DNA from: Halopseudomonas aestusnigri
GTDB taxonomy: Bacteria; Pseudomonadota; Gammaproteobacteria; Pseudomonadales; Pseudomonadaceae
Assembly (NCBI RefSeq): GCF_002197985.1
Contig: NZ_NBYK01000002.1
Coordinates: 378,994-442,993 of the forward strand
Length of the DNA: 64,000 nucleotides
Reading direction: 5' to 3'
Positions 35,977 through 45,435 of this stretch are shown piece after piece. The number at the start of each line of letters is the position of its first letter. The stretch's first letter is position 1. Position numbers and translations under genes: made by a program. The notes below the pieces were generated by a model, which was given only the letters and a program-made list of their open reading frames with translations, ran no database searches and was not told the origin of the DNA.

Positions 35977-36561
35977 ATGGCTGAATTTGCCCTTATTCTG
36001 GTCAGTACCATACTGGTCAACAACTTCGTTCTGGTGCAGTTCCTCGGGCTGTGTCCGTTCATGGGTGTTTCCGGGAAGCTGGAAACCGCGATCGGCATGT
36101 CCGCCGCGACCACCTTCGTGCTCACGCTGGCCTCGATCCTCAGTTATCTGACCTTCCAGTACATTCTGGTGCCGCTGGATCTGCAGTTTCTGCGTACCAT
36201 TTCGTTTATTCTGGTTATCGCGGTAGTCGTGCAGTTCACCGAGATGGTGGTACACAAGACCAGCCCGCTGCTGTACCGGGTGCTGGGTATCTTCCTGCCG
36301 CTGATTACCACCAACTGCGCGGTACTGGGCGTCGCCCTGCTGAACACCAACCGCGCCGAACAGACCTTCATGAAATCCGCCACCTACGGCCTGGGCGCGG
36401 CTATCGGCTTCTCGCTGATCCTGATCCTGTTCGCCGGTCTGCGTGAGCGCATCGCCATTGCCGACGTCCCGACGCCGTTCCGCGGCGCCGCCATCGGCAT
36501 GATCACGGCGGGCCTGATGTCGCTGGCATTCATGGGTTTCACCGGCTTGATAAGGTTGTAA
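35977..36561 (+). CDS. rsxA: Rsx/Rnf electron transport complex subunit A
   Basis: Integral membrane subunit of 194 residues (E. coli RsxA 193), six helices, starting [31 protein letters not shown] with the conserved Cys that helps ligate the iron centre shared with RsxE. The Rnf/Rsx complex moves electrons between NADH and low-potential ferredoxin-type acceptors across the inner membrane; in E. coli the Rsx form keeps SoxR reduced. The ATG at 35977 fits the family; one at 35962 adds five residues. First gene of rsxABCDGE-nth. Confidence 0.96.
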   Translation: MAEFALILVSTILVNNFVLVQFLGLCPFMGVSGKLETAIGMSAATTFVLTLASILSYLTFQYILVPLDLQFLRTISFILVIAVVVQFTEMVVHKTSPLLYRVLGIFLPLITTNCAVLGVALLNTNRAEQTFMKSATYGLGAAIGFSLILILFAGLRERIAIADVPTPFRGAAIGMITAGLMSLAFMGFTGLIRL

Positions 36562-36563
36562 GC

Positions 36564-37145
36564 ATGTCGATGATCATTACTGCCATTGTCGTCCTGCTGG
36601 GGCTGGCGCTGATCTTCGGCGCGGTCCTCGGCTTTGCCGCCGTGCGCTTCAAGGTTGACGGCGACCCCATCGTTGACCAGATCAACAACCTGCTGCCGCA
36701 AACCCAATGCGGCCAGTGCGGCCACCCGGGTTGCCGCCCCTACGCCGAAGGCATTGCCAACGGCGAGCCGATCAACAAGTGCCCGCCTGGCGGCGAATCC
36801 ACCATTCAGGCGCTGGCTGACCTGCTTGATGTCGAGGCGCTGCCGCTGGACGCCGAGCACGGCGAAGAAAAGCCACGCATGGTTGCCTATATCCGCGAAG
36901 CCGAATGCATCGGCTGCACCAAGTGCATTCAGGCCTGCCCGGTCGATGCCATTCTTGGCGCTGCCAAACAGATGCACACCGTGATTGTTGACGAGTGCAC
37001 CGGCTGCGACCTTTGTGTAGAACCCTGCCCGGTTGACTGTATCGACATGCTGCCCCTGCCGACCACGCCGCAGAACTGGAAGTGGGATTTTCCGCTGCCC
37101 AGTTCAGCCCTGATTGCTACCGACGCCAACCGAGGGGCCGCCTGA
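36564..37145 (+). CDS. rsxB: Rsx/Rnf complex ferredoxin subunit B
   Basis: Iron-sulfur subunit of 193 residues that starts 2 bases after rsxA. An N-terminal membrane helix (about 4-26) is followed by a 4Fe-4S motif CGQCGHPGC with a further Cys after INK, then two ferredoxin-type clusters [14 protein letters not shown] and [14 protein letters not shown]. It passes electrons from RsxC to the membrane subunits. The stop overlaps the rsxC start by one base (TGATG), which suggests translational coupling. Confidence 0.97.
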   Translation: MSMIITAIVVLLGLALIFGAVLGFAAVRFKVDGDPIVDQINNLLPQTQCGQCGHPGCRPYAEGIANGEPINKCPPGGESTIQALADLLDVEALPLDAEHGEEKPRMVAYIREAECIGCTKCIQACPVDAILGAAKQMHTVIVDECTGCDLCVEPCPVDCIDMLPLPTTPQNWKWDFPLPSSALIATDANRGAA

Positions 37146-39514
37146 TGACCGCAGCCAGCCCTATTCGAATCTGGGACATCCCCGGCGGCATTCACCCGCA
37201 AGAAAACAAGCTGCAATCGCTCGGCCATGGCATCGAAACCCCGCCGCTGCCGCGCGAGCTGATCGTGCCGCTACAGCAGCACATTGGCGCCCGCGCCGAG
37301 CCCTGCGTCGCCGTGGGCGACAAGGTGCTCAAGGGCCAACTGATCGCGGAGGCAAGCGGCTTTGTCAGTTGTCCGCTGCACGCGCCGACATCGGGCACCG
37401 TCACCGCCATTGGCCCTGCACCCTATCCGCACGCCTCCGGGCTCGAAGAATGGGCCATCCGCATTGAGGCTGACGGTGAAGACCGCTGGTGTGAACTGGA
37501 TCCGATCAGCGACTTCCGGGCACTTGAGCCCGCTGCGCTGCTCGACATCATCCGCGCGTCCGGTATCAGCGGCCTGGGCGGCGCCGGGTTCCCGACCGCC
37601 GTCAAGCTCAAGGCACGCCCCGAGCAGAAGATCCACACGCTGATTGTCAACGGCACCGAGTGCGAGCCTTACATCACCGCTGACGACAGCGCCATGCGTT
37701 ACCGCGCCGAGCAGATCGTCAGCGGCATCGAAGTGCTGATGCACATCCTGCGCCCGGAGCAGGTTCTGATCGGCATCGAGGACAACAAGCCCGAAGCGAT
37801 CGAAGCCATGCGCGCCGCCGTTGGCGAGCGCCCCATGCAGGTCGTGGTCTTTCCCACCAAGTACCCGTCCGGCGGTGAAAAGCAGCTGATCCAGATCCTC
37901 ACCGGCAAGGAAGTCCCCAGTGGCGGCCTGCCAGCCGATCTCGGCATGGTCTGCCAGAACGTCGGCACCTTGCTGGCGATCCACGACGCGGTAGTTCTGG
38001 GCCAACCACTGATCAAGCGCATCACCACTCTGACCGGCGATGCCCTGAGCCACCCGACCAATGTCGAAGCGCTGATCGGTACGCCAATACGTGAGTTGCT
38101 GACCTTTGCCGGCCTGCAGCCCGAAAAGCTCTATCGACTGGTCATGGGCGGGCCGATGATGGGCTTTACCCTGCAGAGCATGGACGCGCCCATCGTCAAG
38201 ACCACCAACTGCCTGCTGGCCGGCAGCAAGGCAGAACTGCCGCCTCCGCCACCCGCCCAGCCGTGCATTCGCTGTGGCTTGTGTGCTGAAGCCTGTCCGG
38301 CCAGCCTGTTGCCGCAACAGCTGCACTTTTTTGCCTTGGGCAAGGATTACGATCAGCTCAAGCGCCAAAATCTGTTTGACTGTATCGAATGCGGCGCCTG
38401 CTCATACGTCTGCCCCAGCAGTATTCCGCTGGTGCAGTATTACCGCGCGGCCAAGTCAGAGATTCGCGCACTGGACCTGCAGCAACACAAGGCCGACCAC
38501 TCACGTCAACGCTTCGAGCACCGCCAGGAACGCCTGCAGCGCGAGGCAGAGCAGAAAGAACGCGACCGTATCGCCCGTGCCGAAAAAGCCGCCCGCCTCA
38601 AGGCCGCCAAAGAAGCAGAAGCGGCCAAACAGGCCGATTCCGACGCCGCAGTACCTGCTGCCGACGCGCCTGCGCCGAAGGCCGGCGGCCTGACGCCGGA
38701 GCAGAAGCAGCTGAAGATCGCTGCGGCAACCGCCCAGATGGCGCTGAAAAAGGCCCAGAAGCAGCTGACCGCCAATCCGGATAATGCAGACCTTCAGGCG
38801 CAGATCCCGCAGCTGGAACAGGCTGCGCGCGAGGCGCAGGAAGCCTTCGACAAGGCTCAGGGTGAAGTCAGCAACCAGCCAGCCGCGCCCGCGCCACAGG
38901 CAGCCGGTGAAGACGACGCCAAGAAACTGAAGATCGAAGCCGCCATGCTGCGTGCCGCGCTCAAAAAGGCCGAACGTGCGGCTGGCGACAACCCCAGCGA
39001 CCAGCAGCAAGCCGAAATTGCCAAATTGCGCGAGCAGGCAGAGGCAGCCGAAGCACGCGTACCGGCGACTGCGGCGGCAAAAAAGCCGGTCGATGAGACG
39101 CTCAAGCAAGCCAAGCTCGATCTGGCCATGGCCCGCGCAGCCACCAGGAAGACCGAACGCGCGCTCGCAGAGTCGCCGGACGATGCTGACCTGCAAGCGC
39201 AACTTGCAACCCAGCAGCAGGCGCTCAGCGCGGCTGAGAAAGCACTGCATGAAGCGGAAAACAGCAGCCCGATTCCGCCTCCAGAACGCCAGCGTGTCGA
39301 CAAGAAGCCCGTTGATGAGCAACTGCGTGAGCTCAAAACCAATCTGGCTACCACCAAGGCCGACTTCAAGCGCGCCGAACGTGAGCTCAAAGACGCGACC
39401 GAGGCTGGTGGCGATACCGCAGCCGCCGAGCGGGAACTGGCCACCCGCCGGGCAGCCCTTGACGTCGCCGCCAAGGCCTTCGCCGACTATATGGCCAGCA
39501 AGGAGACCAACTGA
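37145..39514 (+). CDS. rsxC: Rsx/Rnf complex NADH-binding subunit C with long repeat tail
   Basis: Peripheral subunit of 789 residues that binds FMN and NADH (GISGLGGAGFPTAVKL region) and carries two 4Fe-4S clusters, CIRCGLCAEACPA and CIECGACSYVCPS. The core resembles E. coli RsxC. After residue 455 or so the protein becomes a highly charged Ala/Lys/Glu/Gln-rich extension with four similar helical units, probably a coiled coil. Start ATG 37145 overlaps the rsxB stop, and the rsxC stop overlaps the rsxD start in the same way. Tail length varies widely within the family. Confidence 0.95.
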   Translation: MTAASPIRIWDIPGGIHPQENKLQSLGHGIETPPLPRELIVPLQQHIGARAEPCVAVGDKVLKGQLIAEASGFVSCPLHAPTSGTVTAIGPAPYPHASGLEEWAIRIEADGEDRWCELDPISDFRALEPAALLDIIRASGISGLGGAGFPTAVKLKARPEQKIHTLIVNGTECEPYITADDSAMRYRAEQIVSGIEVLMHILRPEQVLIGIEDNKPEAIEAMRAAVGERPMQVVVFPTKYPSGGEKQLIQILTGKEVPSGGLPADLGMVCQNVGTLLAIHDAVVLGQPLIKRITTLTGDALSHPTNVEALIGTPIRELLTFAGLQPEKLYRLVMGGPMMGFTLQSMDAPIVKTTNCLLAGSKAELPPPPPAQPCIRCGLCAEACPASLLPQQLHFFALGKDYDQLKRQNLFDCIECGACSYVCPSSIPLVQYYRAAKSEIRALDLQQHKADHSRQRFEHRQERLQREAEQKERDRIARAEKAARLKAAKEAEAAKQADSDAAVPAADAPAPKAGGLTPEQKQLKIAAATAQMALKKAQKQLTANPDNADLQAQIPQLEQAAREAQEAFDKAQGEVSNQPAAPAPQAAGEDDAKKLKIEAAMLRAALKKAERAAGDNPSDQQQAEIAKLREQAEAAEARVPATAAAKKPVDETLKQAKLDLAMARAATRKTERALAESPDDADLQAQLATQQQALSAAEKALHEAENSSPIPPPERQRVDKKPVDEQLRELKTNLATTKADFKRAERELKDATEAGGDTAAAERELATRRAALDVAAKAFADYMASKETN
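38700..39495 (+). repeat. Four degenerate coiled-coil repeats in RsxC
   Basis: Four units of about 50-55 residues follow one another at about 38700-38868, 38922-39066, 39105-39262 and 39328-39495. Each starts with a Lys/Leu-rich helix (QLKIAAATAQMALKKAQKQL; KLKIEAAMLRAALKKAERA; KLDLAMARAATRKTERAL; ELKTNLATTKADFKRAEREL). Units 1 and 3 share ADLQAQ, and units 3 and 4 are each preceded by KKPVDE. They look like internal duplications. Confidence 0.78.
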
Positions 39515-40581
39515 TGGCGCTGGTACGCATGACTTCGCCACACGCCAAGGGCAGCAACCACACCCAGACCATCATGCTCTGGGTACTGGGTGCGACGCTG
39601 CCCGGCATCGCGGTGCTGACCTGGTTCTACGGTTTCGGCACCCTGATCAACATCCTCTACGCCAGTGCAGTCGCCCTGCTGGTCGAATCACTCATCCTGG
39701 CGATTCGCAAGCGACCGATCGGATTTTACCTGCGTGACGGCAGCGCGCTGGTGACCGCCTGGCTGCTGGCCTTGGCGCTTCCGCCCTACGCACCCTGGTG
39801 GCTGACCCTCATTGCGGTCAGCTTCGCGATCGTTTTTGGCAAGCAGCTCTATGGCGGCCTGGGTCAAAACCCGTTCAACCCGGCGATGCTGGGTTACGTG
39901 GTAGTGCTGATCTCCTTCCCGGTAGAGATGACCAGCTGGCCGGCCTGGCGCGGCATTGAAGCAGTGGTGCCCGACGTTCACGCCACCCTTGGGCTACTGG
40001 ATGGCGTGAGCCGAATCTTCCTGCCGGTCAGTGGCGAGATCGACGGCTGGACGCTGGCTACCGCGCTGGATGTGGTCAAGACCAACAACAGTCTGACCAT
40101 GACCGAGTTGCAGGCCACCAGCCCTGCGTTCGGCCAGTTTGCCGGTTACGGCTGGGAGTGGGTCAACCTTGCCTACCTGCTCGGTGGGCTGGTGCTGCTC
40201 TACAAGCGTATTTACAGCTGGCATGCTCCGGTTGGCATGCTGGCGGCACTGGCGGTGATGAGCTTGCTGTTCTGGAATGGCAGCGGATCGGATTCCAACG
40301 GCTCGCCGCTGTTCCATCTGTTCAGCGGTGCGACCATGCTCGGCGCCTTCTTCATCATCACCGATCCGGTGTCCGGCGCTACCAGCAAGCAAGGTCGCCT
40401 GATCTTCGGTGCCGGCGTGGGTATTCTGGTCTATGTGATTCGCGCCTGGGGCGGCTACCCCGACGCGGTGGCCTTTGCCGTGTTGCTGATGAATCTGGCG
40501 GCACCGACCATCGACTACTACAGCACGCCGCGCACCTATGGCCACAGCAAGGCCAAGCGCGGCATGGGCAAGACGGACTGA
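39514..40581 (+). CDS. rsxD: Rsx/Rnf complex membrane subunit D
   Basis: Integral membrane flavoprotein subunit of 355 residues with about ten helices. The FMN-threonine site is in the SGAT motif of LFHLFSGATMLGAFFIITDPV, a region well conserved in RnfD/NqrB. It contributes the ion- or electron-translocating membrane path. Start overlaps the rsxC stop (TGATG), indicating coupling; rsxG follows after 3 bases. Confidence 0.96.
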   Translation: MALVRMTSPHAKGSNHTQTIMLWVLGATLPGIAVLTWFYGFGTLINILYASAVALLVESLILAIRKRPIGFYLRDGSALVTAWLLALALPPYAPWWLTLIAVSFAIVFGKQLYGGLGQNPFNPAMLGYVVVLISFPVEMTSWPAWRGIEAVVPDVHATLGLLDGVSRIFLPVSGEIDGWTLATALDVVKTNNSLTMTELQATSPAFGQFAGYGWEWVNLAYLLGGLVLLYKRIYSWHAPVGMLAALAVMSLLFWNGSGSDSNGSPLFHLFSGATMLGAFFIITDPVSGATSKQGRLIFGAGVGILVYVIRAWGGYPDAVAFAVLLMNLAAPTIDYYSTPRTYGHSKAKRGMGKTD

Positions 40582-40584
40582 GCC

Positions 40585-41223
40585 ATGGAAAATCCTACCA
40601 GCACCAGCAGCTCGATCCTGCGCAACAGCCTGATTCTGGGCCTGTTCGCCATGGCGACCGTGGGCATGATTGCGGTTACCCAGCAAGGCACAGCAGAGCG
40701 CATTGACGAAGCCCAGCGACGGGTTCAGCTCAGCGCGCTGAACGAGATCATCCCCCACGACCGGCACGACAACGATCTGCTCGCTGACAATTTTGCCATC
40801 GACGACCGTCAGTACCTGAATCTGACCGGTGCAAAAGACGCCTACCGCGCGCGCAACGACGGCGCAGTCAGCGCCGTGATCCTGCCGATCGTCGCCCCTG
40901 ACGGCTACAGTGGCCGCATTGACCTGCTGGTCGGCATTAATGCCGATGGCAGTATCGCTGGGGTACGCAGCGTCAATCACCGTGAAACCCCCGGTCTGGG
41001 AGACAAGATTGAGACCGCAAAAAGCCAGTGGGTTCTGGACTTCAACGGCAAGAGTCTGAGCATGCCGGTGCCCGAACAATGGGCGGTAAAGAAGGATGGC
41101 GGCCAGTTTGACCAATTTACCGGCGCAACCATTACCCCCCGGGCCGTCGTCAAGGCGGTCTATCAGGCACTTACCTATTTCGACGCACACCGGGCCAGCC
41201 TTCTGCAGCTGGACGAGGAGTAA
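40585..41223 (+). CDS. rsxG: Rsx/Rnf complex flavoprotein subunit G
   Basis: Protein of 212 residues with an N-terminal membrane anchor (about 12-33) and a periplasmic FMN-binding domain. The covalent flavin site is FTGATITPRAVVKAV, matching the S/T-GAT-x-x-T motif modified by ApbE. An ApbE gene is not in this window, so the flavin transferase must be elsewhere. It is 3 bases after rsxD and 3 bases before rsxE. Confidence 0.96.
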   Translation: MENPTSTSSSILRNSLILGLFAMATVGMIAVTQQGTAERIDEAQRRVQLSALNEIIPHDRHDNDLLADNFAIDDRQYLNLTGAKDAYRARNDGAVSAVILPIVAPDGYSGRIDLLVGINADGSIAGVRSVNHRETPGLGDKIETAKSQWVLDFNGKSLSMPVPEQWAVKKDGGQFDQFTGATITPRAVVKAVYQALTYFDAHRASLLQLDEE

Positions 41224-41226
41224 CCC

Positions 41227-41943
41227 ATGGCGACCAAGACGCTCTCCGAGATCACCGCTGACGGCCTTTGGCACAACAACCCCGGTCTGGTTCAGCTGCT
41301 CGGGCTGTGCCCGCTGCTGGGTGTCAGCAGCTCCGTGGTCAACGCGCTTGGTCTGGGTCTGGCGACTATCCTGGTGCTGGCCGGCTCCAACCTTGCCGTG
41401 TCGCTGATTCGCAGCGCCGTGACCGACGCTGTGCGCCTGCCCGCCTTCGTCATGATCATCGCCGCGCTGACCACCTGCATCGAGCTGCTGATGCAGGCCT
41501 TTACCTATGAGCTGTACCAGATCCTCGGCATTTTTATCCCGTTGATCGTCACCAACTGCGTGATCCTTGGTCGTGCCGACGCTTTCGCCTCGAAGAATCC
41601 GCTGCTGCCCTCGCTGGTCGACGGTTTCATGATGGGTCTGGGCTTTACCCTGGTGCTGATCGTGCTGGGCGGCCTGCGCGAGCTGGTCGGCCACGGCACG
41701 CTGTTTGCCGGCATGGACCTGCTGCTCGGCCCGATTGCCGCAGACTGGAAGCTGGTGGTATTCCCCAACTATAAGGACGTGCTGTTCGTCATCCTGCCGC
41801 CCGGTGCGTTCGTCTTCATGGGGCTGCTGATCGCGCTAAAAAACCTGATCGACGCCAAGGTCAAGGAACGCGCTGCAGCTCGTGAGGCCAAGCCGGCTGC
41901 GGCAGGCAGCAAGCGGGTGCGTGTCACCGGCACCATCAGCTGA
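41227..41943 (+). CDS. rsxE: Rsx/Rnf complex membrane subunit E
   Basis: Integral membrane subunit of 238 residues, six helices, homologous to RsxA. The start [28 protein letters not shown] carries the Cys in LGLCP that matches the RsxA motif, and ITQLVTxxR-like [15 protein letters not shown] is conserved in RnfE. The C-terminus is basic and cytoplasmic. Last of the six complex subunits; nth starts 13 bases later. Confidence 0.96.
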   Translation: MATKTLSEITADGLWHNNPGLVQLLGLCPLLGVSSSVVNALGLGLATILVLAGSNLAVSLIRSAVTDAVRLPAFVMIIAALTTCIELLMQAFTYELYQILGIFIPLIVTNCVILGRADAFASKNPLLPSLVDGFMMGLGFTLVLIVLGGLRELVGHGTLFAGMDLLLGPIAADWKLVVFPNYKDVLFVILPPGAFVFMGLLIALKNLIDAKVKERAAAREAKPAAAGSKRVRVTGTIS

Positions 41944-41956
41944 AACAGGCGACGCG

Positions 41957-42592
41957 ATGAACAAGGAAAAGCGCTACGAAATCTTCCGCCGCCTGCGCGA
42001 GGACAATCCTCATCCGACTACCGAGCTGAAATTCAGCACGCCGTTCGAGTTGCTGGTGGCGGTAACACTTTCGGCGCAGGCGACCGACGTTGGCGTCAAC
42101 AAGGCGACCGACAAACTGTTCCCGGTCGCCAATACTCCGGAAGCCATCTATGCATTGGGTGTCGATGGCCTCAGCGAGTACATCAAGACCATCGGCCTGT
42201 TCAACAGCAAGGCCCGCAACGTCATTGCCGCCTGCAAGATTCTGATCGAAGAACACAACAGCCAGGTGCCGGAAACCCGCGAGGCACTCGAAGCCCTGCC
42301 CGGCGTCGGCCGCAAGACCGCCAACGTGGTGCTCAACACGGCCTTTGGTCAACCAACCATGGCGGTGGATACGCATATTTTCCGGGTCAGCAACCGCACC
42401 GGCATTGCGCCCGGCAAAAACGTCCTTGAGGTCGAGAAGAAGCTGCTCAAGCACGTCCCCAAGGAGTTTCTGGTCGATGCCCATCACTGGCTGATTCTGC
42501 ACGGTCGCTACGTCTGCAAGGCCCGAACGCCACAATGCGGTAGCTGTCGTATAGAGGATTTGTGCGATTACAAGCACAAGACATCCGACTGA
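41957..42592 (+). CDS. nth: Endonuclease III
   Basis: Bifunctional DNA glycosylase/AP lyase of 211 residues that removes oxidised pyrimidines. Catalytic Lys120 is in the helix-hairpin-helix LPGVGRKTAN and Asp138 is in VDTHIFRV, the same numbering as the E. coli enzyme. The C-terminal 4Fe-4S motif is C-x6-C-x2-C-x5-C (CKARTPQCGSCRIEDLC). It is the last gene of the rsx operon, a layout conserved in E. coli and Pseudomonas, and is followed by a terminator at 42618. Confidence 0.97.
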   Translation: MNKEKRYEIFRRLREDNPHPTTELKFSTPFELLVAVTLSAQATDVGVNKATDKLFPVANTPEAIYALGVDGLSEYIKTIGLFNSKARNVIAACKILIEEHNSQVPETREALEALPGVGRKTANVVLNTAFGQPTMAVDTHIFRVSNRTGIAPGKNVLEVEKKLLKHVPKEFLVDAHHWLILHGRYVCKARTPQCGSCRIEDLCDYKHKTSD

Positions 42593-42617
42593 ATGCCAAG
42601 CGCGATCCTGCCTCCGC

Positions 42618-42646
42618 AAACGCAGTGAAAACACACTGCGTTTTTT
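42618..42646 (+). terminator. Terminator of the rsx-nth operon
   Basis: AAACGCAGTG (42618-42627) and CACTGCGTTT (42634-42643) form a 10-bp stem with a 6-base loop and a six-base T-run, 25 bases after the nth stop. Confidence 0.9.
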
Positions 42647-42736
42647 CGTTAAATTCAATTGAAAAAATCTATTTCCGCAAATTCGTATCTGCGTTTATAA
42701 GGTGCGCAAATGACATGTTCAGCGTGGAGTTGAGTC

Positions 42737-42916
42737 ATGAGCCAAGCCAAATCAGATATCGAACTGGACGACGACGAGTTCATCGAAGACGATGACACCC
42801 CCGATACCGACAGCGCACCCATTTCCAAAAGTAGCCTGACCAAGCGCCGCTTGATCGATAACTATCTGGAAGAGCGACGTCTGCAAAGGGAGCTGAGCGA
42901 CTTCGATTTTGATTGA
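42737..42916 (+). CDS. PA3496-family small acidic protein
   Basis: Protein of 59 residues. It starts MSQAKSDIELDDDEFIEDDD, then a short Ser/Pro linker and a basic helix KSSLTKRRLIDNYLEERRLQREL, ending DFDFD. This matches the PA3496 family (named putative envelope integrity protein), which lies next to nth in P. aeruginosa too. GGAG lies 7 bases before the ATG, and it has its own terminator at 42925. There is no signal peptide or membrane segment, so an envelope role is not evident from sequence. Confidence 0.88.
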   Translation: MSQAKSDIELDDDEFIEDDDTPDTDSAPISKSSLTKRRLIDNYLEERRLQRELSDFDFD

Positions 42917-42924
42917 CATCCCTG

Positions 42925-42954
42925 AAAGCGCAGGCCCTGCCCTGCGCTTTTTTT
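42925..42954 (+). terminator. Terminator of the PA3496-family gene
   Basis: AAAGCGCAGG (42925-42934) and CCTGCGCTTT (42941-42950) form a 10-bp stem with a 6-base loop, ending in seven T, 8 bases after the stop. Confidence 0.94.
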
Positions 42955-43078
42955 GCCAAGAACTATCGCTCATATCTATCAGCGCAATTAAACAAATTCG
43001 ATTCATTAATCGCTTGGCCCTGGCTAACCTGACAACACTTACTAATGATTCTTGTTAAGCGTGTTCAGGGATATTGCC

Positions 43079-43294
43079 ATGACCAAGACCATCACCTTCG
43101 CCTGCATGCACTTTTCCATCGCCTTCGGTGTGGTGTATCTGCTGACCGGCAGCATCATGATCGGTGGTGCGGTCGCGTTGATCGAGCCGGCCATCAACAC
43201 CGTGGCGTTCTACTTTCACGAAAAACTCTGGAATCGGCTGGAGCGCCGCCGGCATGTTCGCCGGGCGCGCTTGCCGATTCCGCTCTCTGCCTGA
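43079..43294 (+). CDS. DUF2061 small membrane protein
   Basis: Inner-membrane protein of 71 residues with two hydrophobic helices. It starts MTKTITFACMHFSIAFGVVYLLTG and continues IGGAVALIEPAINTVAFYFHEKLWNR, the DUF2061 signature, with an Arg-rich C-terminus. No function is known for the family. The start at 43079 has CAGGGA upstream. Confidence 0.87.
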   Translation: MTKTITFACMHFSIAFGVVYLLTGSIMIGGAVALIEPAINTVAFYFHEKLWNRLERRRHVRRARLPIPLSA

Positions 43295-43363
43295 GTCGAA
43301 AAAGCGGAACTTTATCCCCGATTTGCGGTTAAATCTCCTGAATCCCTCAGGAAGAGAACCCGC

Positions 43364-44665
43364 TTGCTACGCTTTCCCGGAATTCGTGCCCTTTGCACTG
43401 CCCTGCTTGCCTGCCTGCCTCTGTCGGTGCAAGCCGAGCCCTATGCCTACCCGGTGTCAAACCCCTTTATGGCAACCGTTGCAGGCACGCCTGAACGGCT
43501 GCAGGCTACAGTCCCCCCGGAAGTAGACGTACAGCAGGCCGATCTCAAGGTTCGCGTGCTGCCCGAGCGCCACCTGCCGCCGGCACTGTCCCAGTATCGC
43601 GATCTGCACTATCGAGTAGCCTGGCACGATAACCCCGCCCCGCTGATCTTTCTGATTGCCGGCACCGGCTCCGGCTACGACAGCAGCCGCATGGATTACC
43701 TCAAACGGCTATTTTGGCAGGCTGGCATGCATGTCATCGTACTGTCCTCGCCTACCAATCACGACTTTATTGCCGCCGCCTCGCGAAGCGGCATGCCGGG
43801 CATTGCTGCAGACGATGCGCGTGATCTGCATACCGCCATGAGCATGGCCCTGGCAAAGGCGCGCAATGAACTCGATCTGGAAATCACCAGCTACCGACTT
43901 GCCGGTTTCAGCCTGGGCGCACTGCATGCGGCCTTCGTCGCCGAGCTGGACGAGCACCTGGGCCAGTTCGATTTTCAGCGCGTATTGCTGCTCAACCCGC
44001 CAGTGGATCTGTATGCCTCGGTTCGGCGGCTGGATGCGCTGTCCTATACCCGCATTGCCGGCGTCAGCGACAACGACAGTTTTTACGAACATATCTTTCA
44101 GAAACTGTCCCGTCACTTTGCCAGCCGCGGCAACAGCGATATTCAGGCCAGTCTCTTCGAGGAAATTCAGAGTTCACCGCAAGCCCTGACCGATGCGGAG
44201 CTGGCCATGCTGATTGGCGCCGTATTTCGTTTCGCAGCCGCCGATCTGAACTTCATGAGCGACCTGATCAATGGCGGCGGGCGCTACGCTCCGGCTGATG
44301 AACGTCTAAAGGTCAGCACATCACTCACACCCTATCTTCGCCGCGCGCTGTTCTGCGATTTCAGCTGTTATGTCGAAACCCAATTGCTGCCGGCCTGGCA
44401 AAGCCGAAACGCCGACGGCGACCTGCAACAGATGGCTGAACAGACCAGCCTCAGACACCTGAGCGCGTTTCTGCACGACAATGCGACGGTTGCCGTGGTC
44501 AGTAACGCCAGTGAGCTGATCCTGACCCGCGACGATTACCATTTCCTCGCGCAGACCTTTGGCGAGCGCGCCTTTCTGTACCCGTCGGGTGGTCACGGGG
44601 GCAATCTGGACTATGCGCCGGTAGCTCGACGGTATCTGCAGTTTTTGCAGGGAGGCTCGCAATGA
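43364..44665 (+). CDS. Exported alpha/beta hydrolase-like protein of unknown role, coupled to mlaA
   Basis: Protein of 433 residues with a signal peptide (cleavage near VQAEP) and an alpha/beta-hydrolase fold: oxyanion-type LIFLIAGTGSGYDSS, nucleophile elbow GFSLGALHAAF, and a possible C-terminal His in GGHGGNLDY. The TTG start at 43364 has AGGAAGAG 7 bases upstream. It overlaps mlaA by 4 bases (ATGA), so the two are translationally coupled, and a role in outer-membrane lipid handling, for example as a periplasmic esterase, is a reasonable guess. Some databases label such proteins serine/threonine kinases; I see no kinase motifs. Confidence 0.75.
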   Translation: MLRFPGIRALCTALLACLPLSVQAEPYAYPVSNPFMATVAGTPERLQATVPPEVDVQQADLKVRVLPERHLPPALSQYRDLHYRVAWHDNPAPLIFLIAGTGSGYDSSRMDYLKRLFWQAGMHVIVLSSPTNHDFIAAASRSGMPGIAADDARDLHTAMSMALAKARNELDLEITSYRLAGFSLGALHAAFVAELDEHLGQFDFQRVLLLNPPVDLYASVRRLDALSYTRIAGVSDNDSFYEHIFQKLSRHFASRGNSDIQASLFEEIQSSPQALTDAELAMLIGAVFRFAAADLNFMSDLINGGGRYAPADERLKVSTSLTPYLRRALFCDFSCYVETQLLPAWQSRNADGDLQQMAEQTSLRHLSAFLHDNATVAVVSNASELILTRDDYHFLAQTFGERAFLYPSGGHGGNLDYAPVARRYLQFLQGGSQ

Positions 44666-45435
44666 AGCCGTTACTCAATCTGCCCCTGCTGGCCTGCCTG
44701 ATCAGCGCGCCAACGCTCTCCGCCGAGCCGGTCGCCACTGTGCCGCTGTACAGTGACCCGCTGCTGGAGCTGGACATCGATGAAAGCGAAAATCGCTACC
44801 AGTTTGAACGCTCAAGCCTGCGTGCACTCAACGTGCAGGATCCAATCGAAGGCGTGAACCGCCGCATCTATCGTTTCAACGCACAATTCGATCGCTATGT
44901 GTATTTGCCCGTTGTGCGCACCTATGCATGGGCTACTCCGCGGCCAGTTAGAGCAGGCGTATCCAATGTTTTCAATAACCTGGGTGAGATTCCTAATCTC
45001 GGAAACAGCTTATTGCAGGGTAAGTTCAAGCGCAGCGGGCAAACCACCGCTCGCCTGCTGTTCAACAGTATTTTCGGGCTGGCCGGGATATTTGATGTGG
45101 CCGGAAAAATGGGACTGCCCCGCCAGAAGGAAGACTTCGGCCAGACCCTCGGCGTCTGGGGCGTGCCACCGGGCCCCTATCTGGTTCTTCCGTTTTTGGG
45201 GCCATCCAGCCTGCGCGACGGTACCGGACGAACCGCAGACTGGGTGCTGGAGGATTACGTCAACTACATGCACAGCCGGGACGTTATGAACGACTATCAG
45301 GCGACCTGGGGCATTTGGGCGATTGATCTGCGTTACCAGACACCCTTTCGCTATGGCGCGCTGGACAGTCCGTTCGAATACGACCAGGTACGCTACCTGT
45401 ATACCAAGTTGCGTGAATTTGAGGTCGACAACTAG
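44662..45435 (+). CDS. mlaA: MlaA/VacJ outer-membrane lipid asymmetry protein
   Basis: Protein of 257 residues of the VacJ family, which removes misplaced phospholipids from the outer leaflet of the outer membrane. Conserved blocks are [66 protein letters not shown] and [10 protein letters not shown]. The signal peptide is short; LLAC at residues 9-12 could be a lipobox, but cleavage after LSA is also possible, so lipidation is uncertain. It overlaps the upstream hydrolase gene by 4 bases. The mlaFEDCB transporter is not nearby. Confidence 0.94.
   Translation: MKPLLNLPLLACLISAPTLSAEPVATVPLYSDPLLELDIDESENRYQFERSSLRALNVQDPIEGVNRRIYRFNAQFDRYVYLPVVRTYAWATPRPVRAGVSNVFNNLGEIPNLGNSLLQGKFKRSGQTTARLLFNSIFGLAGIFDVAGKMGLPRQKEDFGQTLGVWGVPPGPYLVLPFLGPSSLRDGTGRTADWVLEDYVNYMHSRDVMNDYQATWGIWAIDLRYQTPFRYGALDSPFEYDQVRYLYTKLREFEVDN

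Noticed and set aside
39994..41694. Minus-strand open frame of 566 codons opposite rsxD-rsxG-rsxE
   Set aside because: Crosses three genes of a conserved operon; Gln/His-rich, no motif.
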